A DNA stretch of 64,000 nucleotides from Opeltia flavorubescens (Eukaryota > Ascomycota > Lecanoromycetes > Teloschistales > Teloschistaceae), in assembly GCA_000442125.1 (NCBI GenBank), contig KE546980.1, positions 310,001 to 374,000 of the forward strand, written 5' to 3'. Below are positions 1 to 10,454 of this stretch, one piece after another (the first letter of the stretch is position 1; each line of letters starts with the position of its first letter). The position numbers and the translations under genes are program-made. The notes under the pieces are model-generated. The model saw only the letters and a program-made list of their open reading frames with translations, was not told the origin of the DNA and searched no databases.

Positions 1-1538
1 GAGGTAGTAGCGCCCTTGATGAGTAGAGCCACGGACGAGATGTACGCCACAGAAGTACCGGCTGATACCAATAGACTCATGCTTCCAAAGCGATAGAATC
101 TTCGTAGGATCGGTACCTGGCTCTTCGGCCGCCATAGTGCACGAATCTCCTTGAATGCCCGTATGTGGAAGACATCTGCCGCAAAGAACATGACTGGAGT
201 GGCTAGAATGAGTAGGATCCACTGCGCCAGAGGGACCATTCCTACCCACGCGGGTTTCTCGAAATACTGCCTTGTAGGATTAGAGGGCGGGACTATACTC
301 ATCCATAAAACGCCGACCAGGAAGGTAGGAACGATAACGAAGCCGCAGACCAAAAGCCGTAACAGAAGCTTTCTCCGTTCTTGCGCCTGCATCATTTGTG
401 AACGGTCCTCCAAAGAAGGCGGGTGATAGACGTGAGTGCTGAATTGCCTATCAATCTCATTTATCGTACGGACAATGTCTCTGATTGTCAGAGTACCAAG
501 ATTCGCTGTATAGTTGACAGTGAGGATCGGGGTTTTGAGCGATGGAGGCTCTTCAATTTGTAATGAGCGGGGAAATGTTGAGTTGAGACGGTCGATCACC
601 CTGGAAGGGCAATTGTTGCAGAACATACCATCGATTCTTAGCTTGACGACTCTCATAGGAGACGAGTGTCCGCTTGTGTCTTGCTGACCCAAGCGACCGA
701 TCGACGGTTTAGATGGCATGATATTTCGCTGTTTGGATTCTGAAATAGAAGCCTCGAACCCTACGTCCCCTATGGTGCTGATTATCGCTTCAGCCTTGTC
801 TTCTGTCCCTGTGTATTCCACCATGGCGCTGTTTGTCAGCAGACTCACTTCCACCTTCGAGACGTATTCGAGTTCTTCTAGGGCTGCTGTGATTCCGCTT
901 GAGCAAGCAGCACAGGTCATGCCGCTAATAGAGATCGTCAACACTTGAACCTGCATAGTGCCTGACGGTTCTGGGCTTTCTAAAATCTCCGTAGAGTCTC
1001 CGGCGGTGGTCATCTGTCTGTGGCGAGGCTTCACGGAGCCAAGCTGAATGGCATCGGGCTTCTCGAGTGGCGTCGTAGGCGCTACCTCGATGCTCCCTTC
1101 TGCTCGGCAAGCTGCGCAATGCTTTACATGATGTACATTGCGATCGAACCTGGAATCTCTTGTGTAGGAGTGATGTGCCGTCGCACGGCGGCTCCTTGGT
1201 GAATTCAACCTGTCAAGGACAGTCTCAAGCCAATCGTCTTGACTTCCAAAATCCAGCTCTTCCACGTGTTGGCCCTTGTTGTCCCTAGTTGAGAAAGAAA
1301 GAACGTCGAAGGCAGCATGCGCCAGGGCAAGACATATGTTCTGTGGCGGTAGAGAGGTCCGATGCTGCACTTCGACGGTCTGACATAGGAGGCTGATGTT
1401 GATGTCGTAGATTTCTTGCGCGAAATTGGACAAGACATCCTTAATGTAGGAAATGCATGAATTGCAATGTATATTCCGGACCAAAACTGTCGTCACCCGG
1501 CGTGTCCCAGGGGTTTCTGACATGTCTGCTGTGGGCAT
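1..1538 (-). CDS. Heavy-metal (copper) P1B-type ATPase, N-terminal part; gene runs off the left edge
   Basis: A continuous minus-strand reading frame of about 512 codons is open to the window edge. An in-frame TAA lies just upstream of the first ATG (1538), which fixes the start. The frame carries four Cys-x-x-Cys pairs: C25/C28 (HCNSC), C141/C144 (HCAACR), C209/C212 (GMTCAAC) and C307/C310 (GMFCNNC). The last two sit in typical HMA metal-binding domains; the first two are diverged HMA-like modules. After residue about 390 come hydrophobic segments (for example around VIVPTFLVGVLWM and WILLILATPVMFF), matching the first membrane helices of P1B ATPases. By family these pump Cu(I) or similar soft metals across a Golgi, vacuolar or plasma membrane using ATP. 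The catalytic DKTG and CPC regions lie outside the window, so metal specificity and the CCC2-like versus PCA1/CrpA-like assignment cannot be settled. No intron is needed in the visible part. Confidence 0.9.
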   Translation of the reverse strand, partial: MPTADMSETPGTRRVTTVLVRNIHCNSCISYIKDVLSNFAQEIYDINISLLCQTVEVQHRTSLPPQNICLALAHAAFDVLSFSTRDNKGQHVEELDFGSQDDWLETVLDRLNSPRSRRATAHHSYTRDSRFDRNVHHVKHCAACRAEGSIEVAPTTPLEKPDAIQLGSVKPRHRQMTTAGDSTEILESPEPSGTMQVQVLTISISGMTCAACSSGITAALEELEYVSKVEVSLLTNSAMVEYTGTEDKAEAIISTIGDVGFEASISESKQRNIMPSKPSIGRLGQQDTSGHSSPMRVVKLRIDGMFCNNCPSRVIDRLNSTFPRSLQIEEPPSLKTPILTVNYTANLGTLTIRDIVRTINEIDRQFSTHVYHPPSLEDRSQMMQAQERRKLLLRLLVCGFVIVPTFLVGVLWMSIVPPSNPTRQYFEKPAWVGMVPLAQWILLILATPVMFFAADVFHIRAFKEIRALWRPKSQVPILRRFYRFGSMSLLVSAGTSVAYISSVALLIKGATT

Positions 1539-3874
1539 CCTCGAATCCTGAAGGTGCGCTTATCCGATGGCATGCGCTCCGCGAAGGATCTGGGGTATAG
1601 CAAAATCTGGGGTGCAGTATAATAGCGCTACACGCGCTGTCATGTACCTGAGCGTTTGATCACAGGTAAATTTTGGCAAGTCGCTACTTCCTTGGACAAT
1701 CGTTGTTATTGTCGGGATCGCAATTTTAGGCCATCAATGGAACAATAAGGATAAGAGAATGATATAACAATAAAGAGAGATGACTGATGCTTTTGAATGA
1801 TAAAGAAGGTTATCGAAGATGAAATATGTTTTATAAGGGAAGCGCGTTGGAATGCATCAGTGGTTGGAGCTAAAACACGCACAAAACGCTCAACGCACAA
1901 ATGTCGCAACTGACATCACCAGAGCTTCATCAGTCTTGTAACATCCTGCTTGATTGAATATGGCTCATATTTCACTAATCCATGCTTCTGAAGTGTCTCA
2001 CATGTTGTGTTAGGGATCACAATTCTTATCAGCTATGAATTATGACTCTTCCTGCACTTTCTCGTGCCCTTTTTGGGACAACCATTGACTGCGCCGTTAC
2101 AGATTCTGTCCTCATTGGTCAGATGTTTCAATTCATGGGCACCCACGAGCTTTCTGTTGTTCGAAACAAATTTATGAGGAGCAAAGCCGAATTTCATGTG
2201 GTTAATTTGCGCATATCCAAGCATGGTACCATGGCAGCTCTGGACGACGTTGAGGAGCTAGCTCTTTGACATGTTCCGATGCTACCTTATGTTTCGAAAT
2301 CCAGGTTTACGCTCCGTGAACCACGAAGATCTTAAGCGTGGTTGCTCGTTCAGCGCTTTCGACAATAGCTTTTTACAGCTCTCCATTATCCCTGGTATCG
2401 GAATGACCGGAGTTGTTGTTACTAAAAAATGGAACACCGCCCTGAATGGAGTAGGCCTCTGGAGTAAGGATAAATTTGAAAGTGCTCTGGGAGCATCATT
2501 TGTTCTGTCGCGATTCCTTCAGTGTCTGACAAGTTGCTTCTCCCTTTCGACATGCTGCACCAAAGGAAATGGTCGTACTGGCATAAGATAGTCGAAACCT
2601 CATGTAAACCAGGTGGATATCCCTGTTTGGCCCCGGTTAGTCAATGCATCATTCGCGAGACATTGGGTTCTGTCGCAGGATGAACATGCTTTTGCTACCT
2701 CCTGACATACTCATCCATGTTCGTTGTTGCTTGTAGTACGCATTCTAGGTGGCGAATCACGGACACACAAGCGCTTCAAAGAGAAAAATGGATGATGAGC
2801 CGGCTTGGCAAAGACCTGAGATACGTTAGGCTCTCTTCGGCTAGACTTCCCGCACGGGCTCGGCTCGAGCTCGGGTACTTTAGCCTTTTCATGGCTTGCT
2901 CGCTCCACCTATCATGTTGTTGCCTCCAGACTGCTTGAAACTTCTCCTTCGGGACACAATACCCATTGCTCAGATTCGATTTCCTACTGGGCGGGGATGC
3001 CTGCAGTAAGAGTCAGCTCAAACTTCACAGTGGCCATAATTCGTCCCGTGGCGACACCATCCATGGCAATACTCCAGTAGAAGACAAACAGAACCCTTGC
3101 TCCTACCAGACCTACAGTCGCATGCCATGTGCCGGCTGTGGAGCCCATGGTACCTGAGACTGGTTGTGGCGTAGCGGACGCGACTCAGATAGTACCACGG
3201 AGAATGACCGCATCGGTCGCGCTTTGACATGACGGGTCAGGCGATTGTGGAGTATTCCATCGATTCAACCTAGATCACACACGAAGTGGTCCCGGAACGA
3301 CTGTGTGGTCCATAGGCAGATTACTTCCCAGCTGCTAAGTAGGGATTGCTAGGTCACAGATATGCCACTGCAATTACGATCCTCTAATCCGACCACCCCT
3401 GTCTCGACCGAGCTGGAGCAATAGGTCGTGCTTGTACAACCACATATGCCTGCCTACGCTTACCGATAAGATCAAGCACGACCGCAGGTATGCAAAGGCT
3501 TTGGTTCGCGGCAGTTACAAGCTTGAGGATTGGGAAAACAGGAAATCACAGTGGGGCTGCAAATCTACCATATTTCAAGTGCAGGCACTCAACCCAAGAA
3601 GAAGATTATAAACCAACGAACGTACATGCAATTACAGGACTAGTGCATTCTTTCCTTTGGTTGTGCCCCCTGGCGCCCTGGTTAACCGAGCAGCGTTCTT
3701 AGCGACAGCGAACGGCCTTTGGCACGGAGAGTGACGAAAGCGATCAAAATTGGTATGCTTAACAAGGAGCTTGAATACGATATTGCTGAATACCATAGCA
3801 TTGATCTGTGGTAATCCGGTCAGTATTGTTGACGTAGTGAATGTTTTTTGATCTCTCGGAATTTACCCACCGTT
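1539..3874. other. Intergenic, no convincing gene
   Basis: This 2.3 kb contains only short unrelated reading frames on both strands with no recognisable domain. A phrase resembling the start of an F-box (LPPDILIHV, plus strand near 2693) is followed at once by a stop. An inverted repeat at 3424-3483 is listed separately. The first 200-300 bases presumably hold the promoter of the ATPase gene. Confidence 0.5.
3424..3483. repeat. Inverted repeat, 11-bp perfect arms
   Basis: GGTCGTGCTTG at 3424-3434 is exactly complementary to CAAGCACGACC at 3473-3483, with a 38-bp spacer. It could form a stem-loop or be the remnant of a small transposon. It sits in an intergenic stretch with no coding signal. 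Confidence 0.6.
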
Positions 3875-4792
3875 TTACTTCTGGCCCTTTTGATTCTTCT
3901 TCTTCTTGTTCTCTTTCCGCTTCTTTCTCTTCTCTGCCGTTACCGCCCTTGATTTTTGATATGGTGATATGCCTGGACTTTTCTTTTTTCGTATTGCTTT
4001 CTTCTTTTGTATTCCACTCTTCTTAACCTTGATCCGGAATTTGACGATTCCTTCCATATCGGACTCGTCTGATTGATACTCGTCTGGATCCCAGTCCTCA
4101 TCACCCGCGTCTTCTTTTACCGGTTCACCTGTTTCGAAGACCTCCCGCCAAAATTCCTTAGCTTCCTCATCTGCCTGAGCGTTACGAATGAATGGATCAT
4201 GTTCTTCGTTGCCGACAAGCTCTTCGGGGAATATCTTCTCAATAGATAAGGGTGGATCAGCGGGTATCAATTCGTGGAGCTTTGCAGCGGCTCTCTTCAC
4301 GCGGGCGAGTTGCCGGGAGTTTTTAGGTATATCCAATGCGGTCCCGCGTTCATCGCCTAAACCCGGGCCGTAGAAGATGTTCTCCTTCCAATCGCAGATA
4401 GCGCTGACAGCCCAGTCCATCCACACATCGTACGCCACCCGACTGTCTCCCCAGTTGCTCGCTGCGAGCTTCTGATCGGCTTCGATCTTGAGTTCCAATG
4501 CTATAGATATCAGCCATTCGATTGCGGTCTCGCGAGATATCTCGTTCCGTACGATGATCTCTTGAATTGCTTTTTGGATTCGAGAATGCGGCACGTAATG
4601 ATTGTAGACCCAGTTTTTGCCGTTCACAGTAGCTACCCCATCCTTCTCCTTGACCCAATTTTGCATGGTAGTCTTGTCGAAACTATCCGTGCGTACATAC
4701 ACCATGTAACATATTGTGCGCTTCAAGAAAGCCGGCGCGTCGGTGGCATTGGTGGACGGGTCAAAATCCTCTTTGTCGTAGATCATGAGCAT
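3875..4792 (-). CDS. Unknown 305-aa protein with acidic then Lys-rich C-terminus
   Basis: Single-exon frame starting at an ATG (4792). Residues 1-190 look like a globular, mostly helical, Trp-rich domain (NWVKEKDG, NWVYNHYVPHSRI, WKENIFYGPGLGDERG). Residues about 195-250 are acidic (EDAGDEDWDPDEYQSDESD). The last 55 residues are strongly basic, with KKKAIRKKKS and KRKKRKENKKKK, which would serve as nuclear or nucleolar localisation signals. I do not recognise the family. The bipartite acid/base tail suggests a nucleic-acid- or chromatin-associated protein, but this is inference. The repetitive Lys codons correspond to a long TTC/TTT stretch on the plus strand. It stands alone, with large intergenic spaces on both sides. 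Confidence 0.65.
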   Translation of the reverse strand: MLMIYDKEDFDPSTNATDAPAFLKRTICYMVYVRTDSFDKTTMQNWVKEKDGVATVNGKNWVYNHYVPHSRIQKAIQEIIVRNEISRETAIEWLISIALELKIEADQKLAASNWGDSRVAYDVWMDWAVSAICDWKENIFYGPGLGDERGTALDIPKNSRQLARVKRAAAKLHELIPADPPLSIEKIFPEELVGNEEHDPFIRNAQADEEAKEFWREVFETGEPVKEDAGDEDWDPDEYQSDESDMEGIVKFRIKVKKSGIQKKKAIRKKKSPGISPYQKSRAVTAEKRKKRKENKKKKNQKGQK

Positions 4793-7268
4793 GCTGGGTG
4801 TTTCTCAAGGGGAAGAGAGAATGTCCAAGGAGGTAAACTTGTAGAGAAGCAAGAAATATTGTGAACAAAGGCTCGAAGGAAGCAAGGTTGATGCACAAAG
4901 GCCTGGAGACGATGCTGGGAAAGGTCAACGAGTCTGACTTTATAGCCATGTATCCAAATTAGCATAAGATGTGCTTCTTCCAGAAAAGCCTTTCTGCATG
5001 TTTCTTACAAAGCGATTTTCTTTTATCAGGAGCGCCACAAGATTCTTGCTCACCTGAAGTATTGCGCCACTTTTCAGGATCCTTGTCAAAAACACCTGCC
5101 GTCGGCCAATTATATCGCGAGTATGTAATCATGGCTAGCTGAAACTTCCAGATCAGGTTCAATATTGTCATCTATGCAAGATCAAAGCGATGATCTCTTC
5201 CAGGCCAGTGATGGAGAACTACACTGCATCCACTATGCCCTCATATTGGTGTGTTGGGCACTAACAGCGGTTGGTCAAGGTGATGCTGGCTGTTCATCTT
5301 TCCTGGCGGTCATCGGTGTCGAGAGCAGACTCACATCAAAGGAAAGAATACATATCTCGAGCTATAATCTTAGCCAATCAAGTCCGAAGACACATGTCTT
5401 GTATATGCAAGAGATAATTGAGTCTCATGTACCACGAAAGGGTGGAGACAGCCCGGGCGCCAGTCTGGATTTCCATTCGTGGCACCACCAATATTTTTAT
5501 CAATGGGTTGGGTCGGAACACAGATATTAGAGGTAAGAGAAAAGGAACTCGGTAGATGCTAGTTCGCCGCACAACGGAAACGTTGAAATAATTTCATCAG
5601 AGCAATAGTGAAATGCACCTTTGTTGCGGGTCCAGAGTTCTCAGACATTGTTGTCGCTTGGAGCATGCAATGCGTTGACGCATCACATGAATGCGGCCGT
5701 TGCATTGGAATGGTCCCTGTATGAATGAGATCACAGGAGGTCCTTTTGCAGGTATGTACACTATTGAGCTCCACAATTCCTGCAGTCAAATGCTGTAAGG
5801 GCCTAGCAACCTACCTCGCTACGAGCTGTGTGACCATGTCTTTGCCATGACATGGATTCCGTCAGAACTGGTGGCGTTTATCAGAGAGTCCNCTACGATA
5901 TGTGGCTGGCTGAAGCAGAAGCATGCGCGACGATGATGCAGTAACATACAAATTTTGCGTGGTGCACAGTTCCAGCTCCGGACTGATTGACAGCTGCAAG
6001 CCACCAATAGTTACGATACTAGAATGCTTCGTGAGAGTTGCACAATGACTGTCCATCCTTTTCAGCGCTCGCTTTTGTGGGACGAAGCCGAGCATGGTGT
6101 AGTCATACCTGAAATCTGCGCATCTTTCGCTAGCCGGCTCGGACCCGACTGATAGAGCGCTGGAAGGATTTGATGACCTGATACCAAGCGGAGATAGAGG
6201 AGACTCGAAAGTTCTTGCTTGCATGATGCATGTATACAGGTTCAGTGGAGTAAAGATTAAACTTGAACTTGACAGCACGAGCAAAGACAGGCCGAGCTGA
6301 ATCGATGACGCTATTGCTGGAATAATTTGAGGTGCATCAGAAAAAGTATTTGATGTAGATACCTTAGATTTTTGGCGTTTCATTAACTGAGTCGATCACG
6401 AACAACGTTTAACTGTTACTCTGTACACGCAAACTCAATAACAAAGACAAGAAGATTCGTTGATTTTTCACTTACGTTGTGTCTTCCGTCGTTTTGGGGC
6501 GAATCAATTGAAAGATCTGTTGGTTTGTGGCTATCAACGTCCCCGCTTTGGTTACCGGAACATACAGCTTCCATCGCTATTCAACCTGATCCCATCTCAA
6601 GGAAAGTTTTTACGTAAAGATACTTTATACATTATTCTTCTTCAATTTGATATACTTTCATATAATTCTTGAGGCGGCGGAATTTGCTAGGCCATCCATT
6701 CTAAGTACAGCATCTACTCATTGGTCTTGCTCGCGATACACTAGGAGAATTCTTTGCAAATGCAAAGCAGTTATATGTCGCAATGAGCAATGCTTTTCCT
6801 TCATGGAGAAGATTCATTCTGAATACTGCTACTAAAGGGTGATGGCCGTGAAGATAGAGATGCAGTATGTACCTTCCAAAATTTCAAATTTTCTTCGTAA
6901 TTGGCAGATATCCAAAATTGCAGATAGCTAAGGTCGGGTTCGAACGCTGGACAGCTGGCTGAAAAGTTCTAACCAGAAGGGGGCCCAGATTCAAGTGGGA
7001 CCAGAATGTCTTGGCACGCTAAGGATCGCGGAGCACACAACAACCACGGCATCTGATCAACTGTTTTCATGTTGTATCACTTTACGCGGCCCCTACACTC
7101 TCGTCATCAAATTGTCTCTGCTACGGCTATTGACCAATCAACCCCTTTTCCTTCTCTGTCAAATCCCTGATAGAGCTATTTTGTACGTGCATGTCGAGTA
7201 TTCAATATTCGTTATGAGTCACCTTGTTCCCGCTGTTTAGCACCCCGGAAATCATACTGCTTTAGAAA
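4793..7268. other. Intergenic 2.5 kb, no convincing gene
   Basis: Only weak frames are present. The longest starts at an ATG on the minus strand (6383 to 5862) and would encode 173 residues, including the single N at 5892. It has one hydrophobic stretch but no known motif and low-complexity codon content, so I do not call it. The right end contains the BRF1 promoter. A B-box-like GGTTCGAA near 6934 does not fold as a tRNA. Confidence 0.4.
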
Positions 7269-10023
7269 ATGCCCATCCAGCCAAAGGCCATGGCTCTGTC
7301 TCAGGGGCATAACATAGGTCGACTGGACAGTATTAAAAACCCCCAGCCTCGCCCACCACCTGGCTCTCAAGGACCGCCAAAGAAGAAAAGAAAGACCGAA
7401 CGAATCCTTGTTTGCACTGTCCCTTCATGTCAAAGCCGAGACTTGGAAGAAGAAAACGGTTATCTCATATGCCAATCATGCGGTACGGTACTTCAGGAGG
7501 CGAATATCGTCTCGGACAACATGTTCGTCGATATGCCTGGAGGCGAGTCTATGAGAGCTGGTGTCACTGTAGGCAACGATGCTACTCGAGCAAGAGTGTA
7601 CGATGCTCTTGCCGCGCGTATCGTTGGTGGAATGACTTCTCGAGAAGTGTCCGAAGCGAATGGTAAGTCAGCTCATGCTTCAAATTGTAATTATGAGTGC
7701 TTACCCAACCGTAGGCAGACAAGCAATTCGAGCAGTTGCAGGTCACCCTCTGAACATAGTGCAAGACTTACAGGACACTGCGATGCAAGTGTATAAACTA
7801 TGTCTCGCCAATAATTTCGTCCAAGGTCGTTTGACCAGAAGCGTGGCCGCAGTGTGTCTCTACATTGCATGCCGTAGAAGCAAAGAGAACAACAAGTTCA
7901 TGCTCATCGATTTCGCAGATAAATGTAATGTATGTCTTTCGTCTACCAATAATGAACCCGCCAAAGGTACATCTCACTAATTCTGGGACCAGATCAACGT
8001 CTTCAAGCTCGGCAGCATCTTCAAAGATTTATTGGATGTTTTACATCTTAGTCAAAGTGCCTTCCAATCTTTAGAACCTATCAACATCGAAAGTCTCATC
8101 CTTCGCTTCTCCGAGCAGATGAACTTTGGACGTATGAAGCAGCGCATTGCGAACGAAGCAGTCCGTATAGTCCAGCGGATGAGCCGCGATTGGTTGACGG
8201 ATGGTCGACGACCTGCCGGTATCTGTGGTGCTGCCCTCATCTTAGCAGCGCGTATGAATAATTTCCGTCGAGTCGTCCGGGAGGTTGTCTACACTGTCAA
8301 AGTTGCTGAAGTCACCATCTTGAAACGGCTGGACGAATTCAGCCAAACGCCAAGCAGTGGTCTGACGGTCGAAGAGTTTCGGACCAGAGATCTCGAGGGA
8401 GCTGAAGATCCACCAGCCTTCAAGAATAAGGACAAAGTGAAAAAGAAGCGAGGCCGGCCAAGAAAAGATCAACCAAAGAAGGCTCGAGCGACCAAAGCTC
8501 GTAACCGTGCCGACGAAAATGAATCGGATCGTGCATCGTCGCCTGACCCATCAAATGCAAACGAGCAACTCCAAACCCCTGCAGACACTCAAGCTGAGCG
8601 CGACCGAAGAAGTATGCCTCCGCCACCATTACCGATCGATCCCACTCTCCTTCGAAAGCCAGGTCAGCGCTCAAGCGAACCATCAGAGCAACCTGCCTCA
8701 CCAACTGCGGACTCATCCACACCAAAGCGAGGTCGCCCACTAGGGAAAACTAAACTACCTGCACCACCTTCGACCAGTGATTTACAACTAGAAGCTCGGA
8801 TTGAAGCCGACATCGAAGACATCTTACGTAACGAAATTAACATAGAAAACGCGAAAGAGGTCCATGATAATCCGGATGTACCCGGTTTTCCATCGACCAA
8901 GCAAACCACACCTCAACCTTCCTCTCCATCTCCAACGCAATCTACCTTCGCATCTTCAGAAAGCACCCAGCCACCTCCATCCTCAGACACGGAACCACAA
9001 TCCGAACAACAACCTCAAGTCCAGAAACCAGCAGGGGTCTCCTCTCCACCACAAACCCAACAATCACCACCTGCACAATCCCCACAACCATCTTCCCATC
9101 CCTCCCCTTCCCGCTCAAATTCCCGCTCCAGCTCCCAATCCCGATCCCGATCCCCCTCCCCCTCCCTTAACCCCCCAGCCCCCCCAGCCCCAAAGCCCAT
9201 CCAACTTATAACCCCCACCTCAAAAACCCAACCCCTCCTCGACCTAATCCCCTCCACCCCCGTAATCCCCCCCTCAGAATTCGCCGCCGACTTAGAAATC
9301 GAAAATTGCCTCCTCACTCCCTCAGAAATAGCCATAAAAGAGAAGATCTGGGTCCATGAAAATAGCGCGTATTTACGTGCTCAGCAGAGCAAGTTGCTGA
9401 GGAGGGAGTTGGCGGAGAGGAATGGGACGGCGAGGGTTGTGGTGAAGAGGAGGAGGAGGAGGGGGAGGATGGGGGATGTTAGTAGGGGGTATGGGTATGA
9501 GTTTGACGGTATTGGTAATGGTGAGGGGGGAGATGGGGGGGAAGGGGAGGGGATGGGGAGACCGAAGGATGCGAAGGAGGCGGTTGAGAGGATGATGAAG
9601 AAACGGGGTTTCAGCAGGAAGATTAACTATGGGGTTATTGGGAGTGCGTATGAGAGGAGTGGGGGTGGGGGTAGTGGGGAGGGGAGTGAAGGGGGGAGTA
9701 AAGGGCCGGAGATGAGTTTGAGTCCCGAGGGGGAGATTCTTGTGGAGGGAGCGGTGGAAGTTAGTGGTGAAGGGGGAAGTGGAGAGGGGCAGGCGGTTGA
9801 GGGGGCGAAGGAGGGGAGTGGACTGGATATTGGGGAACGGGAGAAAGTGAAAGGAGCGAGTAGGGAGGAGGCCATTGAGGTTGAAGAAGGGGAGAGTGAT
9901 GAGGATGATTACTATGATGATGATGACGAAATGGAAATGGCGGGTGTGGATGAGGTTTTGGGGAGGTTAGGGGATGATAATGAGGAGGATGATGATGATG
10001 AGGAAGGGGCAGATGGCTATTGA
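7269..10023 (+). CDS. BRF1: TFIIIB subunit BRF1 (TFIIB-related factor)
   Basis: Three exons, 7269-7662, 7715-7929 and 7993-10023, give 879 aa. The order is typical of Brf1. An N-terminal zinc ribbon has Cys49, Cys54, Cys68 and Cys71 (CTVPSC..CQSCG). Two cyclin-like repeats follow (for example FVQGRLTRSVAAVCLYIACRR, then RPAGICGAALILAARMNNFRR). A C-terminal Brf1 homology segment (EIAIKEKIWVHENSAYL) binds TBP in yeast. The protein joins TBP and Bdp1 in TFIIIB and recruits RNA polymerase III to tRNA and 5S genes. The link between the cyclin domain and the homology segment is long, Pro/Ser/Gln-rich and disordered. The tail after it is Gly/Glu-rich and ends in acidic runs. Both parts are much longer than in yeast. 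The strand composition flips from C-rich to G-rich near 9345. A basic PKKKRK at residues 37-42 looks like a nuclear localisation signal. Confidence 0.93.
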
Positions 10024-10454
10024 TGTGTTTTATACTATCTGCGAGCCTAATTTGGGTGGCTTCGAGAATGGTCCTTGAAATAGCGAAAAAGACATCCGAG
10101 ATTGTCCCGAGACTAAGCCCTTTCTGGGTATTTTTCGAGGTTCAAGTCCATCAATTTGGACACTTTCGAAGTCGCAGGTTTTTCAACCGCGCTAAACCCG
10201 TCACAGAATGATAAGTTGCTTCCAGCTGAAGGATGGAGGGGCATAGAGACATAACAGATCAAAGAGCTCTAGGTGAGGGCTAGTACTGAAAAGATAGTTG
10301 AGAGTATGCCAAGATTCGCCCTAAGCAAAGCACAATCATGGAGGCAGCGGCATCAGAATAGTAAATATATGGATTTAATATTCTTCCAGCAAAGAAAGAT
10401 GTTTTCGCCGAAACACATCATACACTGGTGATAGAACATGTAGGTATGATACTC
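10024..10454. other. Convergent 3' intergenic spacer
   Basis: 431 bp between the stop codons of BRF1 (+) and the ChAPs gene (-). It holds no reading frame of note and must contain both 3' UTRs and polyadenylation signals. Confidence 0.6.

Noticed and set aside
2681-2940. F-box-like gene fragment (LPPDILIHV)
   Set aside because: The frame stops after a few more residues, and no continuing F-box or repeat domain is found in other frames.
5862-6383. 173-codon minus-strand frame
   Set aside because: No domain, contains an N, Ser/Leu-rich low-information sequence. Possible but not supportable.
6925-6965. tRNA-like B-box (GGTTCGAACG)
   Set aside because: The flanking T-stem does not pair and no A-box or acceptor stem is found at the right distance on either strand.
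9015-9875. Antisense frames across the BRF1 C-terminus
   Set aside because: Shadows of low-complexity coding sequence with no independent start context or domain.
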